Part shown: in pieces, positions 9,338-17,610 of the stretch
Position numbering within the stretch: position 1 is the first letter of the stretch
How the letters are laid out: each line of letters begins with the position of its first letter
Origin: Acidipila sp.
Lineage (GTDB): Bacteria > Acidobacteriota > Terriglobia > Acidiferrales > UBA7541
DNA: 64,000 nt
Direction of reading: 5' to 3'
Assembly (NCBI GenBank): GCA_010365215.1
Contig: JAAFGT010000001.1
Span: 111,415-175,414, forward strand
Notes under the pieces: model-generated
Databases searched by the model: none
Seen by the model: only the letters and a program-made list of their open reading frames with translations
What the model was told of the DNA's origin: nothing
Made by a program: the position numbers and the translations under genes

Positions 9338-9899
9338 CAGTATCTCCCCTTCGGTTCGTAAACGGGCGTTTCCCACGTTAATCGCAGAGCATTGATAACA
9401 GTACAGTTTCTAGTTCGTCTGTCCAAAAGTGCACAGGTGCCACTAATAATTGGATATAGGTTCTTGGCCCGAGTCCCCCGCCGTCGCTTCGAACCGTCCC
9501 CTGAATCTCCATTTCCGCTCGAGATCCCTGCCGCATGAACCGGCAGAGTCATCAGAGCCCCCGCTTTGTATTTGTGCTAGCCACTCTTCACTTCCGAATA
9601 CAAAGCTGCGGTCAAGCGATGCAATTCGTTGGCCCAAGTCGACGGAGAGAATACACACATTTGGCCAAAAACTAAAGACTTTATCTATAAATGATTACTG
9701 AACCTCCACTTCCATGCCCCGAATCTGTCCCATTTGCGGAGGGAAGTGCCCGAATCGGGCACGCCATGCGATCACGTAGCGCAGCCACGGATCATTCATC
9801 CCCGCCTGCCTGGTTTCGAAAGGCGTGCAAGTTCATCCGATAATCTTGCTTCGCGGGCTTTTCGTCTGAGAACTGATAACCCACCGGGTCTCGGCTCGG
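9338..9899. other. Intergenic region, no gene seen
   Basis: It contains the promoter and leader of the ice-binding lipoprotein (minus strand) and the 3' end of the glnD transcript. Short frames on both strands lack start signals and family matches. Confidence 0.45.
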
Positions 9900-12536
9900 T
9901 CACGGGAGTTCGAGGCTGCAAATCAATGATTCGCGCAACGTGTCCTGCAGCGCGTCGTCTAGCTTGTGGCCTTGCATGGTGAGATAGAACACATCGATGG
10001 CCTTTTCACCCTGTGTGTCTATTAGGGCGGCTTCGATATTGCAGCCTGCGTCCGCCAGGACGGAGCTGATTTCATACAGCAGGCCGGAGCGGTCCCGGGC
10101 AACAATCTCCAGCACAGTGCTATGCGAAGAATAGTTATTATCGAAGCGGACTTCCGGCGAGATTTGCATGCTCTGGCGCAGGCCGGGGTTGCGGCGCAAA
10201 CGGCCTCTGAGCAAAAGCTCGAGACTCGCCGTGCCGGTGACAATCTCCCGTAGACTGGCGAGAAACCTCTCTCCTTCGATGGCATTCAGTTCCAGGGTAC
10301 GAAACGGGTCTGCGAATCGAAAAGTATCCACAACGATGCCGGCGCGATTGGCAAATGCGTCGGCCTTCAGGATGTTCATCCCCCATCCGGCTAGCGCGCC
10401 GCTGAGCATGGAGAACAGACGCGGGCGATCGCGCGTAATCACGGTCAGTTCGGTGGAATGTCCATGTCGATCGAGGAGCAACTGAACCGCCGACTCGCCC
10501 AGGCGGCGAGCGGAAAACACATGGGAGCAAATTGCTGCGGGTTGTTGGGCGTCCACGTACCGGCGCGGAAAACCGTCGAGGAATGCAGTCAGCTCGTCGA
10601 GCTTAACTTTGCCTTCAAGACTACTGGCGATCTGCTCGATCCTCGCTCGATCAGCCGCGGCGGTTAGTCGGACGTCATCCAGGCTGCGGGTCATGCTGTT
10701 GGCGGCGGCAGCGTAGAGCGTCCACAGCATTTCCGCTTTCCACGGCGTTAACGCCTCGGGATTCACGGACTTGATGTCGGCATAGGTAAAAAGACACAAA
10801 AGCTTCAAGCGCTCGCGGGAGCCAATCGATTCCGCGAAAGCTCGCGCCGTTTCCGTGTCGGAAATGTCCCGGCGTTGGAGCGTGGCGGACATCTCCAGGT
10901 GCTGCCGGATTAAGAAGCGCACGATTTCGCGCTGCTCCTCGCCGAGTTGCAGCCGTTCGAGAACGCCGTCCACGGCGCCCAGACTCGCGGCAACGTGGTC
11001 CTCCGCCGACAGGCCTTTGCCGACGTCATGAAATAACAACGATAGATAGAGTAATTCCGGCTGTTCGAGCTCGCTGAGAATTTCCGCAAAGCGGCATTCC
11101 GGATCAAGGATAGCACCCTGCAGCGCATGAATATTTTCAATCGTCAGCATGGTGTGCTCGTCCACCGTGTAACGGTGGTAAAGGTCGCGAATCACCAGCG
11201 TATGAATTGCGCGAAATTCAGGGAAGAGCGCGTCGAGAATCCCGAGTCGATGCATGCTGCGCAGGGCGGCCGCGGCGTGGGGATGCAGCAGAATGCGGCG
11301 AACCTGCGGCCAGGGGTTCAATGCGCTCGACGACGCTTCTCCCGAATTTTCCAGACGCAGAGCGCAGCGCCGGATGGCGCTTTCCGCATCTTCGCTGGGC
11401 TCCACGCCGTGCCGCGCCATGAACTCGAACAGGCCCAATACGGCAGAAGGGTCCTCGAGCCCGGCTGGCCGCCGCGCTATCACACGACCGCGCACGACAT
11501 AGAACTCAGCATTGGCCAGACGTGAACGCCAGTCGCGATAAAGGGCGTAAAGAGTGGGCCGCGCAGCGACGGCCTGCTCCAGGCGCCGCCCGCTGAGCGT
11601 GAAAATATTGCGCGCGTGACGAAAATAAATGCGCATCCAGTCTTTAGCTTCTAGCGGCTGGCCAGGGCCTCGGCCAGATAGCAGATCGCCTTGTGAACAG
11701 CCTATCGCATGCCCGGCGGCTTCGTCCTGCAGATCCCAAGTGAAGCGGTTGTCATCGCGGTGGCAGCGGTAGTGCAGAAAAACGCGCGCGGCCGAATAAA
11801 AAGCAAACGCGGCCGCGGCCTCGCCCCCGGATGAGTCGCGCGCAGGCCAACGGCGATGACGGGATAGTTCGCTCAGCAGCTCGACCCAGTCGGCCACGTG
11901 CAGATCGCGCAATCCTCCGGGACCATCTTTCAAATTGGGTTCCAAATGATAGATAGTGTGGCCGAAGCGAGCGTGGCGGGCTTCGGTCATTTCCGTAATG
12001 CTGCGTATGAGCGGGCCATATTCCTGGGAGGCCAGGCCGGGGACGACGCCGTCGCGCAGGTCGGTATACAGGCCGCTATCACCCGCCAGGTATCGGCAAT
12101 CCAGAAGCGAAAGCGTGAATTCGGGATTGCCAGGCTCGAATCGCTCACATTCCTCGAGCGTTCGAGATGTAATCGAAGTGCGCCAACCGAGATCCCACAA
12201 ATGGCGCGCCACCGCCGCCGCAGGTTCTTTTACGGCAGCTTCGCTGCGCCGGGAAGAGCAGAGAAAAAGAAGGTCGATATCGGAATGAGGATAAAGCTCG
12301 CGGCGCCCATAGCCGCCCAAAGCCACCACGCAGAGATTCCCCGCACGGGCCACCGTGCCACCGAACTGCTCGGAGAAGGAATCTCCGTAAAGCGCCAGAA
12401 CCAGGCGATCGGCCAGCGCGGTGCAAGCCTGTAAAGCAGCGGCCCCATCCCCGGACGCGGCGAACTGGCTCTCGATCGCCGCGGATTCCATGCCCGCAAC
12501 ATCGCGCAAAGTACTCAGGATGGAAGAGGTGGGCAT
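9900..12536 (-). CDS. glnD: PII uridylyltransferase / uridylyl-removing enzyme GlnD
   Basis: The 878-residue length matches GlnD. The nucleotidyltransferase site GGYGRRELYPHSDIDLLF is at about residues 74-91. An HD hydrolase domain carries FHDVGKG (His503-Asp504). Two ACT domains close the protein (about 690-765, TVITRDRPRLFSML; and about 800-875, EIVARDRSGLLYEI). The enzyme uridylylates PII when glutamine is low and deuridylylates it when glutamine is high. The gene is last in the order amtB-glnB-glnD, 72 bp after glnB, so sensor, target and transporter are probably one transcript. No clear Shine-Dalgarno precedes the ATG at 12536, which fits translation linked to the upstream gene. Confidence 0.96.
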   Translation of the reverse strand: MPTSSILSTLRDVAGMESAAIESQFAASGDGAAALQACTALADRLVLALYGDSFSEQFGGTVARAGNLCVVALGGYGRRELYPHSDIDLLFLCSSRRSEAAVKEPAAAVARHLWDLGWRTSITSRTLEECERFEPGNPEFTLSLLDCRYLAGDSGLYTDLRDGVVPGLASQEYGPLIRSITEMTEARHARFGHTIYHLEPNLKDGPGGLRDLHVADWVELLSELSRHRRWPARDSSGGEAAAAFAFYSAARVFLHYRCHRDDNRFTWDLQDEAAGHAIGCSQGDLLSGRGPGQPLEAKDWMRIYFRHARNIFTLSGRRLEQAVAARPTLYALYRDWRSRLANAEFYVVRGRVIARRPAGLEDPSAVLGLFEFMARHGVEPSEDAESAIRRCALRLENSGEASSSALNPWPQVRRILLHPHAAAALRSMHRLGILDALFPEFRAIHTLVIRDLYHRYTVDEHTMLTIENIHALQGAILDPECRFAEILSELEQPELLYLSLLFHDVGKGLSAEDHVAASLGAVDGVLERLQLGEEQREIVRFLIRQHLEMSATLQRRDISDTETARAFAESIGSRERLKLLCLFTYADIKSVNPEALTPWKAEMLWTLYAAAANSMTRSLDDVRLTAAADRARIEQIASSLEGKVKLDELTAFLDGFPRRYVDAQQPAAICSHVFSARRLGESAVQLLLDRHGHSTELTVITRDRPRLFSMLSGALAGWGMNILKADAFANRAGIVVDTFRFADPFRTLELNAIEGERFLASLREIVTGTASLELLLRGRLRRNPGLRQSMQISPEVRFDNNYSSHSTVLEIVARDRSGLLYEISSVLADAGCNIEAALIDTQGEKAIDVFYLTMQGHKLDDALQDTLRESLICSLELP

Positions 12537-12608
12537 GTCGATTCTGGGCTAGGGAACAGGAACCCCTAAACGCTGCCGGAGGCGCACCGGCAAGAGAGTG
12601 CTGGCCGC

Positions 12609-12947
12609 CTACAACGCGTTTTCACCTCGCTCCTCGTTGCGAATGCGAATGGCGTCATCCACACGTGTCAGAAAAATTTTGCCGTCGCCGATTTTGCCGG
12701 TGCGCGCGGCCTTAAGGATCGCCGCTACGGCAGGCTCTACAAGCTTGTCGGCCACGATTATTTCCACTTTTATTTTCGGGTTCAGGTCTATGGAATACTC
12801 GCGGCCGCGGTATACCTCGGTGTGTCCCTTCTGCCGCCCGTGGCCGCGGACGTCGGTGACGGTCATACCCACCACGCCCGCGTCGATCAACGCTTCTTTC
12901 ACGGCCTCGAACCGGGAGGGCTGGATGATGGCTTCAATTTTTGTCAT
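12609..12947 (-). CDS. glnB: Nitrogen regulatory protein PII
   Basis: A complete 112-residue PII protein. The T-loop carries the uridylylation target Tyr51 in VYRGREYSIDLNPKIKVE, and the two PII signatures are present, including GKIGDGKIFLTRVDDAIRIRNEE near the C-terminus. It binds ATP/ADP and 2-oxoglutarate and reports nitrogen status. It lies 50 bp downstream of amtB and upstream of glnD. By position next to amtB it could equally be called glnK; the sequence alone does not separate the two. Conserved Tyr51 together with a neighbouring glnD implies control by uridylylation. Confidence 0.96.
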   Translation of the reverse strand: MTKIEAIIQPSRFEAVKEALIDAGVVGMTVTDVRGHGRQKGHTEVYRGREYSIDLNPKIKVEIIVADKLVEPAVAAILKAARTGKIGDGKIFLTRVDDAIRIRNEERGENAL

Positions 12948-12997
12948 TTCGAAATTTTCTCCCGCGGAAACTGGCAGTGCGCGAAAGCGAGAAATGT

Positions 12998-14464
12998 CTA
13001 TGTTTCAAGATTGTATCCTTCCTCACCGTGCTGCGTGAGATCCAGCCCCGCCGTCTCCTGCTCTTCGGAAACACGGAAACCGATCAGCGTGTCCACAATC
13101 TTCAGAATCACCAGGCTGCCCACAATGGCTAGAGCCCATGCGATGGCGATGCCGATAAGTTGATTCGCCATCTGTCCCGCGTTACCGTCCATAAGGCCTA
13201 CCGGCAGCTCGCGTCCCGCGCTGTCCTTGAAAATTGGATTTACCGCGCGAGTAGCGAATACTCCTGTAAGCACAGCGCCGATAGTGCCGCCGGCTCCGTG
13301 AACTCCGAAGGCGTCGAGCGAGTCGTCGTAGCCGAGCTTCATCTTCACCAGCGCCACCATCATGTAACAGAACACCCCAGCAACAAGACCGATGGCCAGG
13401 GCCGGCATGGGCTTTACGAATCCCGAAGCTGGAGTAATCGCCACAAGTCCGGCGACGGCGCCGGAAATTGCTCCCAGGACGCTGGGCTTGCCATTGCGCA
13501 TCCACTCCGCTCCGGCCCAGCCCAGCGCGGCTGCCGCGGCTGCAAGATGCGTGGCTACGAAGGCGGAAGTGGCCAGGCCGTTGGCCGCCAGCGCGCTGCC
13601 GGCGTTGAACCCGAACCAACCTACCCACAGTAAACACGCGCCGATGACGCTGAGCACTACGCTGTGCGGTTTCATGGGGCGCTGCGGATAACCCACTCTG
13701 CGTTTTATGTATAACGCGCAGACCAGCGCGGAGACTCCCGAAGTGATGTGCACCACAGTGCCGCCTGCAAAATCCAGTGTGGGAAACCGTCCACCCAGCG
13801 AAGCATTGAGCAGCCCGCCCTTGCCCCAAACCATGTGGGCCATCGGCGCGTACACCAGCAGCGACCACAAAATCATAAAAACAGCGACCGCGCTGAAGCG
13901 TACGCGCTCGGCGATAGCGCCGCTGATCAGGGCCGGAGTAATGATCGCGAACATGAGCTGATAGATCATGAAAGTCTGTTGCGGAATCGTGGCGGCGTAA
14001 TCAGGGTCGGGCGCCGAGCCGACGCCGTTCAAAAAGGAATAGCCGAAACCGCCGACAAACGGATTTCCGGAATGAAAGCAGAGGCTGTACCCGACGAATG
14101 CCCAGACCACAGTCACCAGTGCCATCAGTGCGAAGCTGTGCATCATCGTCGCCAGGACATTTTTTTGACGCACCAGGCCGCCGTAAAAAAGCGCCAGGCC
14201 TGGGCCCGTCATCATCAGGACCAGCGCTGAGCAGGTCAGCATCCAGGCGTTGTCGCCGGCGCTTTGCGCCTCAGCAGTTTTTTGTTCGAGGCGGGTCAAC
14301 CTGTCTTCGACTGGCGAGGGCGCGGCGGCTGCCGAAGCGGAAGACGAAGCGGAAGACGAAGCGGAAGACGAAGCGGAAGACGAAGCACTCTGCGCTTTGA
14401 GCGGACAGGCTGCGGCCAGCGCCACTCCCAGAATAAAAACAGCAGCGAGCAGCTTTGTGCGCAT
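12998..14464 (-). CDS. amtB: Ammonium transporter AmtB with signal peptide and Ser/Ala-repeat extension
   Basis: Eleven membrane segments of the Amt/MEP/Rh family follow an N-terminal signal peptide (MRTKLLAAVF...). Recognisable elements are GPGLALFYGGLVRQKNVL, the pore histidines in VVHITSGVSALV and FGVHGAGGTIG, and WVGWFGFNAGSAL. Between signal peptide and first helix lies an unusual extension made of SASS repeats and a short predicted coiled coil (VEDRLTRLEQKTAEAQ). GGAGGAGG lies just upstream of the ATG at 14464; the ATG at 14479 also has AAGGTGG upstream and would add five residues. It heads the amtB-glnB-glnD order, so PII very likely gates this channel. Confidence 0.93.
   Translation of the reverse strand: MRTKLLAAVFILGVALAAACPLKAQSASSSASSSASSSASSSASAAAAPSPVEDRLTRLEQKTAEAQSAGDNAWMLTCSALVLMMTGPGLALFYGGLVRQKNVLATMMHSFALMALVTVVWAFVGYSLCFHSGNPFVGGFGYSFLNGVGSAPDPDYAATIPQQTFMIYQLMFAIITPALISGAIAERVRFSAVAVFMILWSLLVYAPMAHMVWGKGGLLNASLGGRFPTLDFAGGTVVHITSGVSALVCALYIKRRVGYPQRPMKPHSVVLSVIGACLLWVGWFGFNAGSALAANGLATSAFVATHLAAAAAALGWAGAEWMRNGKPSVLGAISGAVAGLVAITPASGFVKPMPALAIGLVAGVFCYMMVALVKMKLGYDDSLDAFGVHGAGGTIGAVLTGVFATRAVNPIFKDSAGRELPVGLMDGNAGQMANQLIGIAIAWALAIVGSLVILKIVDTLIGFRVSEEQETAGLDLTQHGEEGYNLET
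14334..14386. repeat. 12-bp tandem repeat inside amtB
   Basis: Four perfect copies of GAAGCGGAAGAC (14334-14381) plus a partial fifth copy to 14386. The 12-base period is a multiple of three, so copy-number changes would keep the frame and change the length of the SASS linker before the first membrane helix of AmtB. Confidence 0.95.
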
Positions 14465-14947
14465 GCACCTCCTCCGCATTTCCCACCTTTCTAAAATAAC
14501 TCCGACGAAATTTGCACGGATTGTAAGGTTGTTGCCAACAGGAAACAAGCGCTGGAGCTATTCATCTTGCGCATTCACGCTAGAGATTCTTTCGATTGGA
14601 CGCCGGCGAAACATTTTGCGAAACTTGGCTCGTTCAGTTTTGGTTACCGCAGTTAGGGTTGTTTGCTGTAGTGGGTGAACCGAACCTCGACGTTCTTCTC
14701 ACCTCGTTTCATTCCGGCAACTCAGCAGTTTGGGTCTGACCGCGCCGTCTCCCATAAACCGCCAATGCATCGGCCTGCCGCAACGGTCGCTGAGATTGGC
14801 GTGTTACGCCCGTTCGATGCGCATTCTTCGGCACGCCCTACGGGGCGGAGCAGGCGCACCCATACGTGGTCTGGGGAGATTCTTCCCCGAAGCGAGAGCC
14901 CTGCCGGGGTTCTCGTGACACCTAAAACTTCAGAGAGGAGGTTCGGC
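14465..14947. other. Divergent intergenic region between amtB and a secreted-protein gene
   Basis: It should hold the amtB promoter on the minus strand and the promoter of the 14948 gene on the plus strand. I searched for a sigma-54 element (GG-N10-GC) in front of amtB and saw none. No coding frame is convincing. Confidence 0.4.
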
Positions 14948-15424
14948 ATGAAAATGATTCGCAGTTCGTCAATGAGGTTCTCAACGAGGTTTTCAACGAA
15001 TTGCATTTTGGCTCTGGCTTTCGTTTTTCTGTGTGCATACACAGATTCGGCCAGCGCCCAAGATGTTCAATGGAGATTCGTAATCTCCTCCCAGACGCAG
15101 TGGGGCAATGTGACGTTGCCTCCAGGCGATTACACGTTCTCCATCAATGCGCCGGGTCCGTTCGCGCGCGTATTACTGCAGCGGAATAAACCTGGTTTGC
15201 CGGCAACCATCATGATCACGTCCATTTCCTGCGATGAGATCAAAGTTTCCGCAGCCGATTCGCTGGTGATCGTGCGAAACGGCGAGCGAACCGCCGTTCG
15301 CGAACTTCATTTAGCGAGCCTGGGGCTCGTTTTCCATTTTCCGGCGGGGCAGGCGGAAACCACTTCTACGTCCGCAGCCGTGCAGCCGGGGAAGATAATT
15401 GCCGCTCGCGGCGCCGAGAAATAA
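14948..15424 (+). CDS. Small secreted hypothetical protein
   Basis: A 158-residue protein starting at the ATG preceded by GAGAGGAGG. A signal peptide covers about residues 1-36 (hydrophobic LALAFVFLCAY, then SASAQ). The mature part is one compact beta-rich domain (VQWRFVISSQTQWGNVTLPPGDYTFSI...), with the feel of a sandwich fold. Similar small exported proteins are frequent in Acidobacteria, but I know of no assigned function. It stands alone, about 200 bp before the GAF-ANTAR gene. Confidence 0.7.
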   Translation: MKMIRSSSMRFSTRFSTNCILALAFVFLCAYTDSASAQDVQWRFVISSQTQWGNVTLPPGDYTFSINAPGPFARVLLQRNKPGLPATIMITSISCDEIKVSAADSLVIVRNGERTAVRELHLASLGLVFHFPAGQAETTSTSAAVQPGKIIAARGAEK

Positions 15425-15622
15425 CCCGGTCCTGGCGTGCCGAAGGGTCCCCGGCCGGTTAGCAGCCCGGCCGGGCACTCGGTACTTTGTAAAAGAGACC
15501 ACAAGCAGCGGAGTATCAGTTTTATCCGTTCAGTTTTAGTTTCGAGCTAGAGGCGAACAAGATGGCATGGAACGAAAATACGAATTTGACCGCACCGCAA
15601 GCGGGAAGGTAGCGTAGGGAGA

Positions 15623-16363
15623 ATGACCAGAATAGCGAACACGGCCAGCGCTGCCATCATGCCCGACAGCCCGGACATCGATTTCCTGCACTTAATCGGC
15701 AGCCGCATGGCGGCCGCCGGCTCTTTGCATGAGGTGCTGGGACGAATCGTTGATTTCGTTTCCGCGGTGGTGAAATGCGATTCCTGCTTTATTTATGTAT
15801 TAGAGGATAACGATCTGGTGTTGCGCGCCTCCAAGAATCCGCATATGGACGCGCTCGACCGTCTCAAAGTACACATGGGGCAAGGCATCACCGGTTGGGT
15901 GGCGGAACACCGCGAACCCGTGGCCGTCTCCAATAACGCTTCGCAAGACCCGCGCTTCCAGTTTTTTAACGAGTTGCCGGAAGACCGCTACGAAGCGTTT
16001 CTTTCCGTTCCTTTACTCTGCAGGGGTCGTGTGGTTGGCGTGATTAACCTGCAACACCGCAAGCCCCACATCCACAGCCGGCGGGAGGTTCAATTGGTTT
16101 CCACGATCGGGTTCCTGATGGGCGCGGAAATCGAAATGGCCCGGCTGGAAAATCAAAACAGTCAGCTATCCGGCCAGTTGGCAACAAGAAAACTGATCGA
16201 GCGCGCCAAAGGTATTTTGCAGCGCGAGCTTAAGCTCACCGAAGAGCAGGCATTTCTTACCTTGCAGACTCAGAGCAGGCAAAGGCGCGCGCCAATGAAG
16301 GATATTGCGCAAGCCATTGTACTGGCGGAAGAAGTCAAGCGCGGCAATGAGTCGAAGACGTAA
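15623..16363 (+). CDS. GAF-ANTAR transcription antitermination regulator
   Basis: A 246-residue protein. A GAF sensory domain occupies about residues 30-175 (VLGRIVDFVSAVVKCDSCFIYV ... GVINLQHRKPHIHSRREVQLVS). After a short helix, an ANTAR RNA-binding domain spans about 185-243 (LATRKLIERAKGILQRELKL ... APMKDIAQAIVLAEEV). ANTAR proteins bind paired hexaloop hairpins in nascent RNA and prevent premature termination. Known examples often control nitrogen or amine use, so the nearby amtB-glnB-glnD operon is a plausible target, but this is inference. The signal sensed by the GAF domain is unknown. A LysR gene follows 78 bp later on the same strand. Confidence 0.88.
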   Translation: MTRIANTASAAIMPDSPDIDFLHLIGSRMAAAGSLHEVLGRIVDFVSAVVKCDSCFIYVLEDNDLVLRASKNPHMDALDRLKVHMGQGITGWVAEHREPVAVSNNASQDPRFQFFNELPEDRYEAFLSVPLLCRGRVVGVINLQHRKPHIHSRREVQLVSTIGFLMGAEIEMARLENQNSQLSGQLATRKLIERAKGILQRELKLTEEQAFLTLQTQSRQRRAPMKDIAQAIVLAEEVKRGNESKT

Positions 16364-16441
16364 CGGCCGGGACCATCCAGCCGCCAGAACATCCACTGGC
16401 GGGCGATTCCTCCTTTATAATCTCCAGCGGTACCTCCCAAC

Positions 16442-17356
16442 ATGGACTTCGACCAACTAAATACATTTATCCAGGTTACCAAGCTCGGTAGCTTTTCACG
16501 CGCGGGCCGCAAGGTATTCCGCTCGCAGTCCGCGGTGAGCGCGCAGATCCGGCAACTCGAGGAAGCCTACGGAGCAAGACTGCTGGATCGATCGGCGAAA
16601 TCCGTTCATCTCACTCCCGCCGGCACGGTGTTTTTCGATTATGCCGTGCGCCTGCTGCGTCTGCGCGACGAATCGGTTCAAGCCGTGGCCGACCGCAGCG
16701 ATACCGTCCACGGTCCACTGGTCTTCGGCGCGAATGAAGCCACCTGCCTCTATCTTCTGCCGGAGATCTTTGCCGATTATCAGCGGCGTTATCCGCTGGT
16801 GCAGATGAGTATCTACCGCAATTTCAGCCACAAAATTCTACAGCGCCTGGAAGACGGTTCGATTGACGTGGGAATCGTCACCATGCCGGTGAGGTCGCCG
16901 AATCTGCGGGTGCATCCGGTCTTCCGGGATCGCCTGATGCTGATGGTCAGCGTGCGCAACCCGCTGGCCAGCCGCAAGCGCGTCACCCTGGGAGCGGTCG
17001 CGGAACAACCGCTGATTTTTCCCAAGACTGGTTACACGCGCCAGGTGCTGGACAAACTTTTTCGGCCGTATCGTTCGCGCATGCGCCTGGCCATGGAGCT
17101 CCCCAGCATTGGAATGATCAAACGGTTCGTGGCCGCCGATGTGGGCGTCTCGTTCATCAGCGAAAGCTTCGCCAGCGATCAGGTGAAGGCCAAAGAGGTG
17201 AAACTTCTTTCGCTTGAAGGCGTGCAACTGTGGCGCGAACTTGGCCTGGTCTATCGCCGCGACCGCAGCCTTCCGCGCACCGCGCAAGCGCTCATTGCGC
17301 TCATCCGCGAACATCGAAAATCTTCCGCGCCGGCGGAAGCCGCTCCAGCCGGCTAG
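16442..17356 (+). CDS. LysR-family transcriptional regulator
   Basis: At 304 residues it has the standard LysR length. The N-terminal winged helix-turn-helix (residues 1-60) contains LNTFIQVTKLGSFSRAGRKV and SQSAVSAQIRQLEEAYGARLL. A type-2 periplasmic-binding-like effector domain follows (about 90-295). Co-inducer and targets are unknown. LysR regulators often control a divergent neighbour, but here the upstream gene (GAF-ANTAR) is on the same strand and the downstream one is a TonB receptor 250 bp away, so the target is not obvious. Confidence 0.9.
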   Translation: MDFDQLNTFIQVTKLGSFSRAGRKVFRSQSAVSAQIRQLEEAYGARLLDRSAKSVHLTPAGTVFFDYAVRLLRLRDESVQAVADRSDTVHGPLVFGANEATCLYLLPEIFADYQRRYPLVQMSIYRNFSHKILQRLEDGSIDVGIVTMPVRSPNLRVHPVFRDRLMLMVSVRNPLASRKRVTLGAVAEQPLIFPKTGYTRQVLDKLFRPYRSRMRLAMELPSIGMIKRFVAADVGVSFISESFASDQVKAKEVKLLSLEGVQLWRELGLVYRRDRSLPRTAQALIALIREHRKSSAPAEAAPAG

Positions 17357-17610
17357 TCCCTTTGTCTTGACCCTGAACCGCTTTGCTCTTGCTAGAACCC
17401 GAACGGTAATCGTGCTTCTACAACTGCCGGCAAATAGAAATGCGCCCGCTTGGTCGCGTCCGGCAAATTAATCGTTAACCCCGCCTAATCCTCTTCGAGA
17501 CCTGAGCCGATAATTTCAGTAAGCCCACTTGCGCCGGAATGTCGTTATAGCAAGCGCGCCGCGAGAAAGATTCGGCCTCCGGAGTGTCGTACAGACCGGG
17601 AGGGAGACTC

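Noticed and set aside
14334..14386. A short CRISPR-like array
   Set aside because: The 12-bp units are directly adjacent with no spacers and lie inside the amtB reading frame.
14465..14600. A sigma-54 promoter for amtB
   Set aside because: TTGGCAACAACCTTACA resembles the left half, but the GC at the -12 position is missing.
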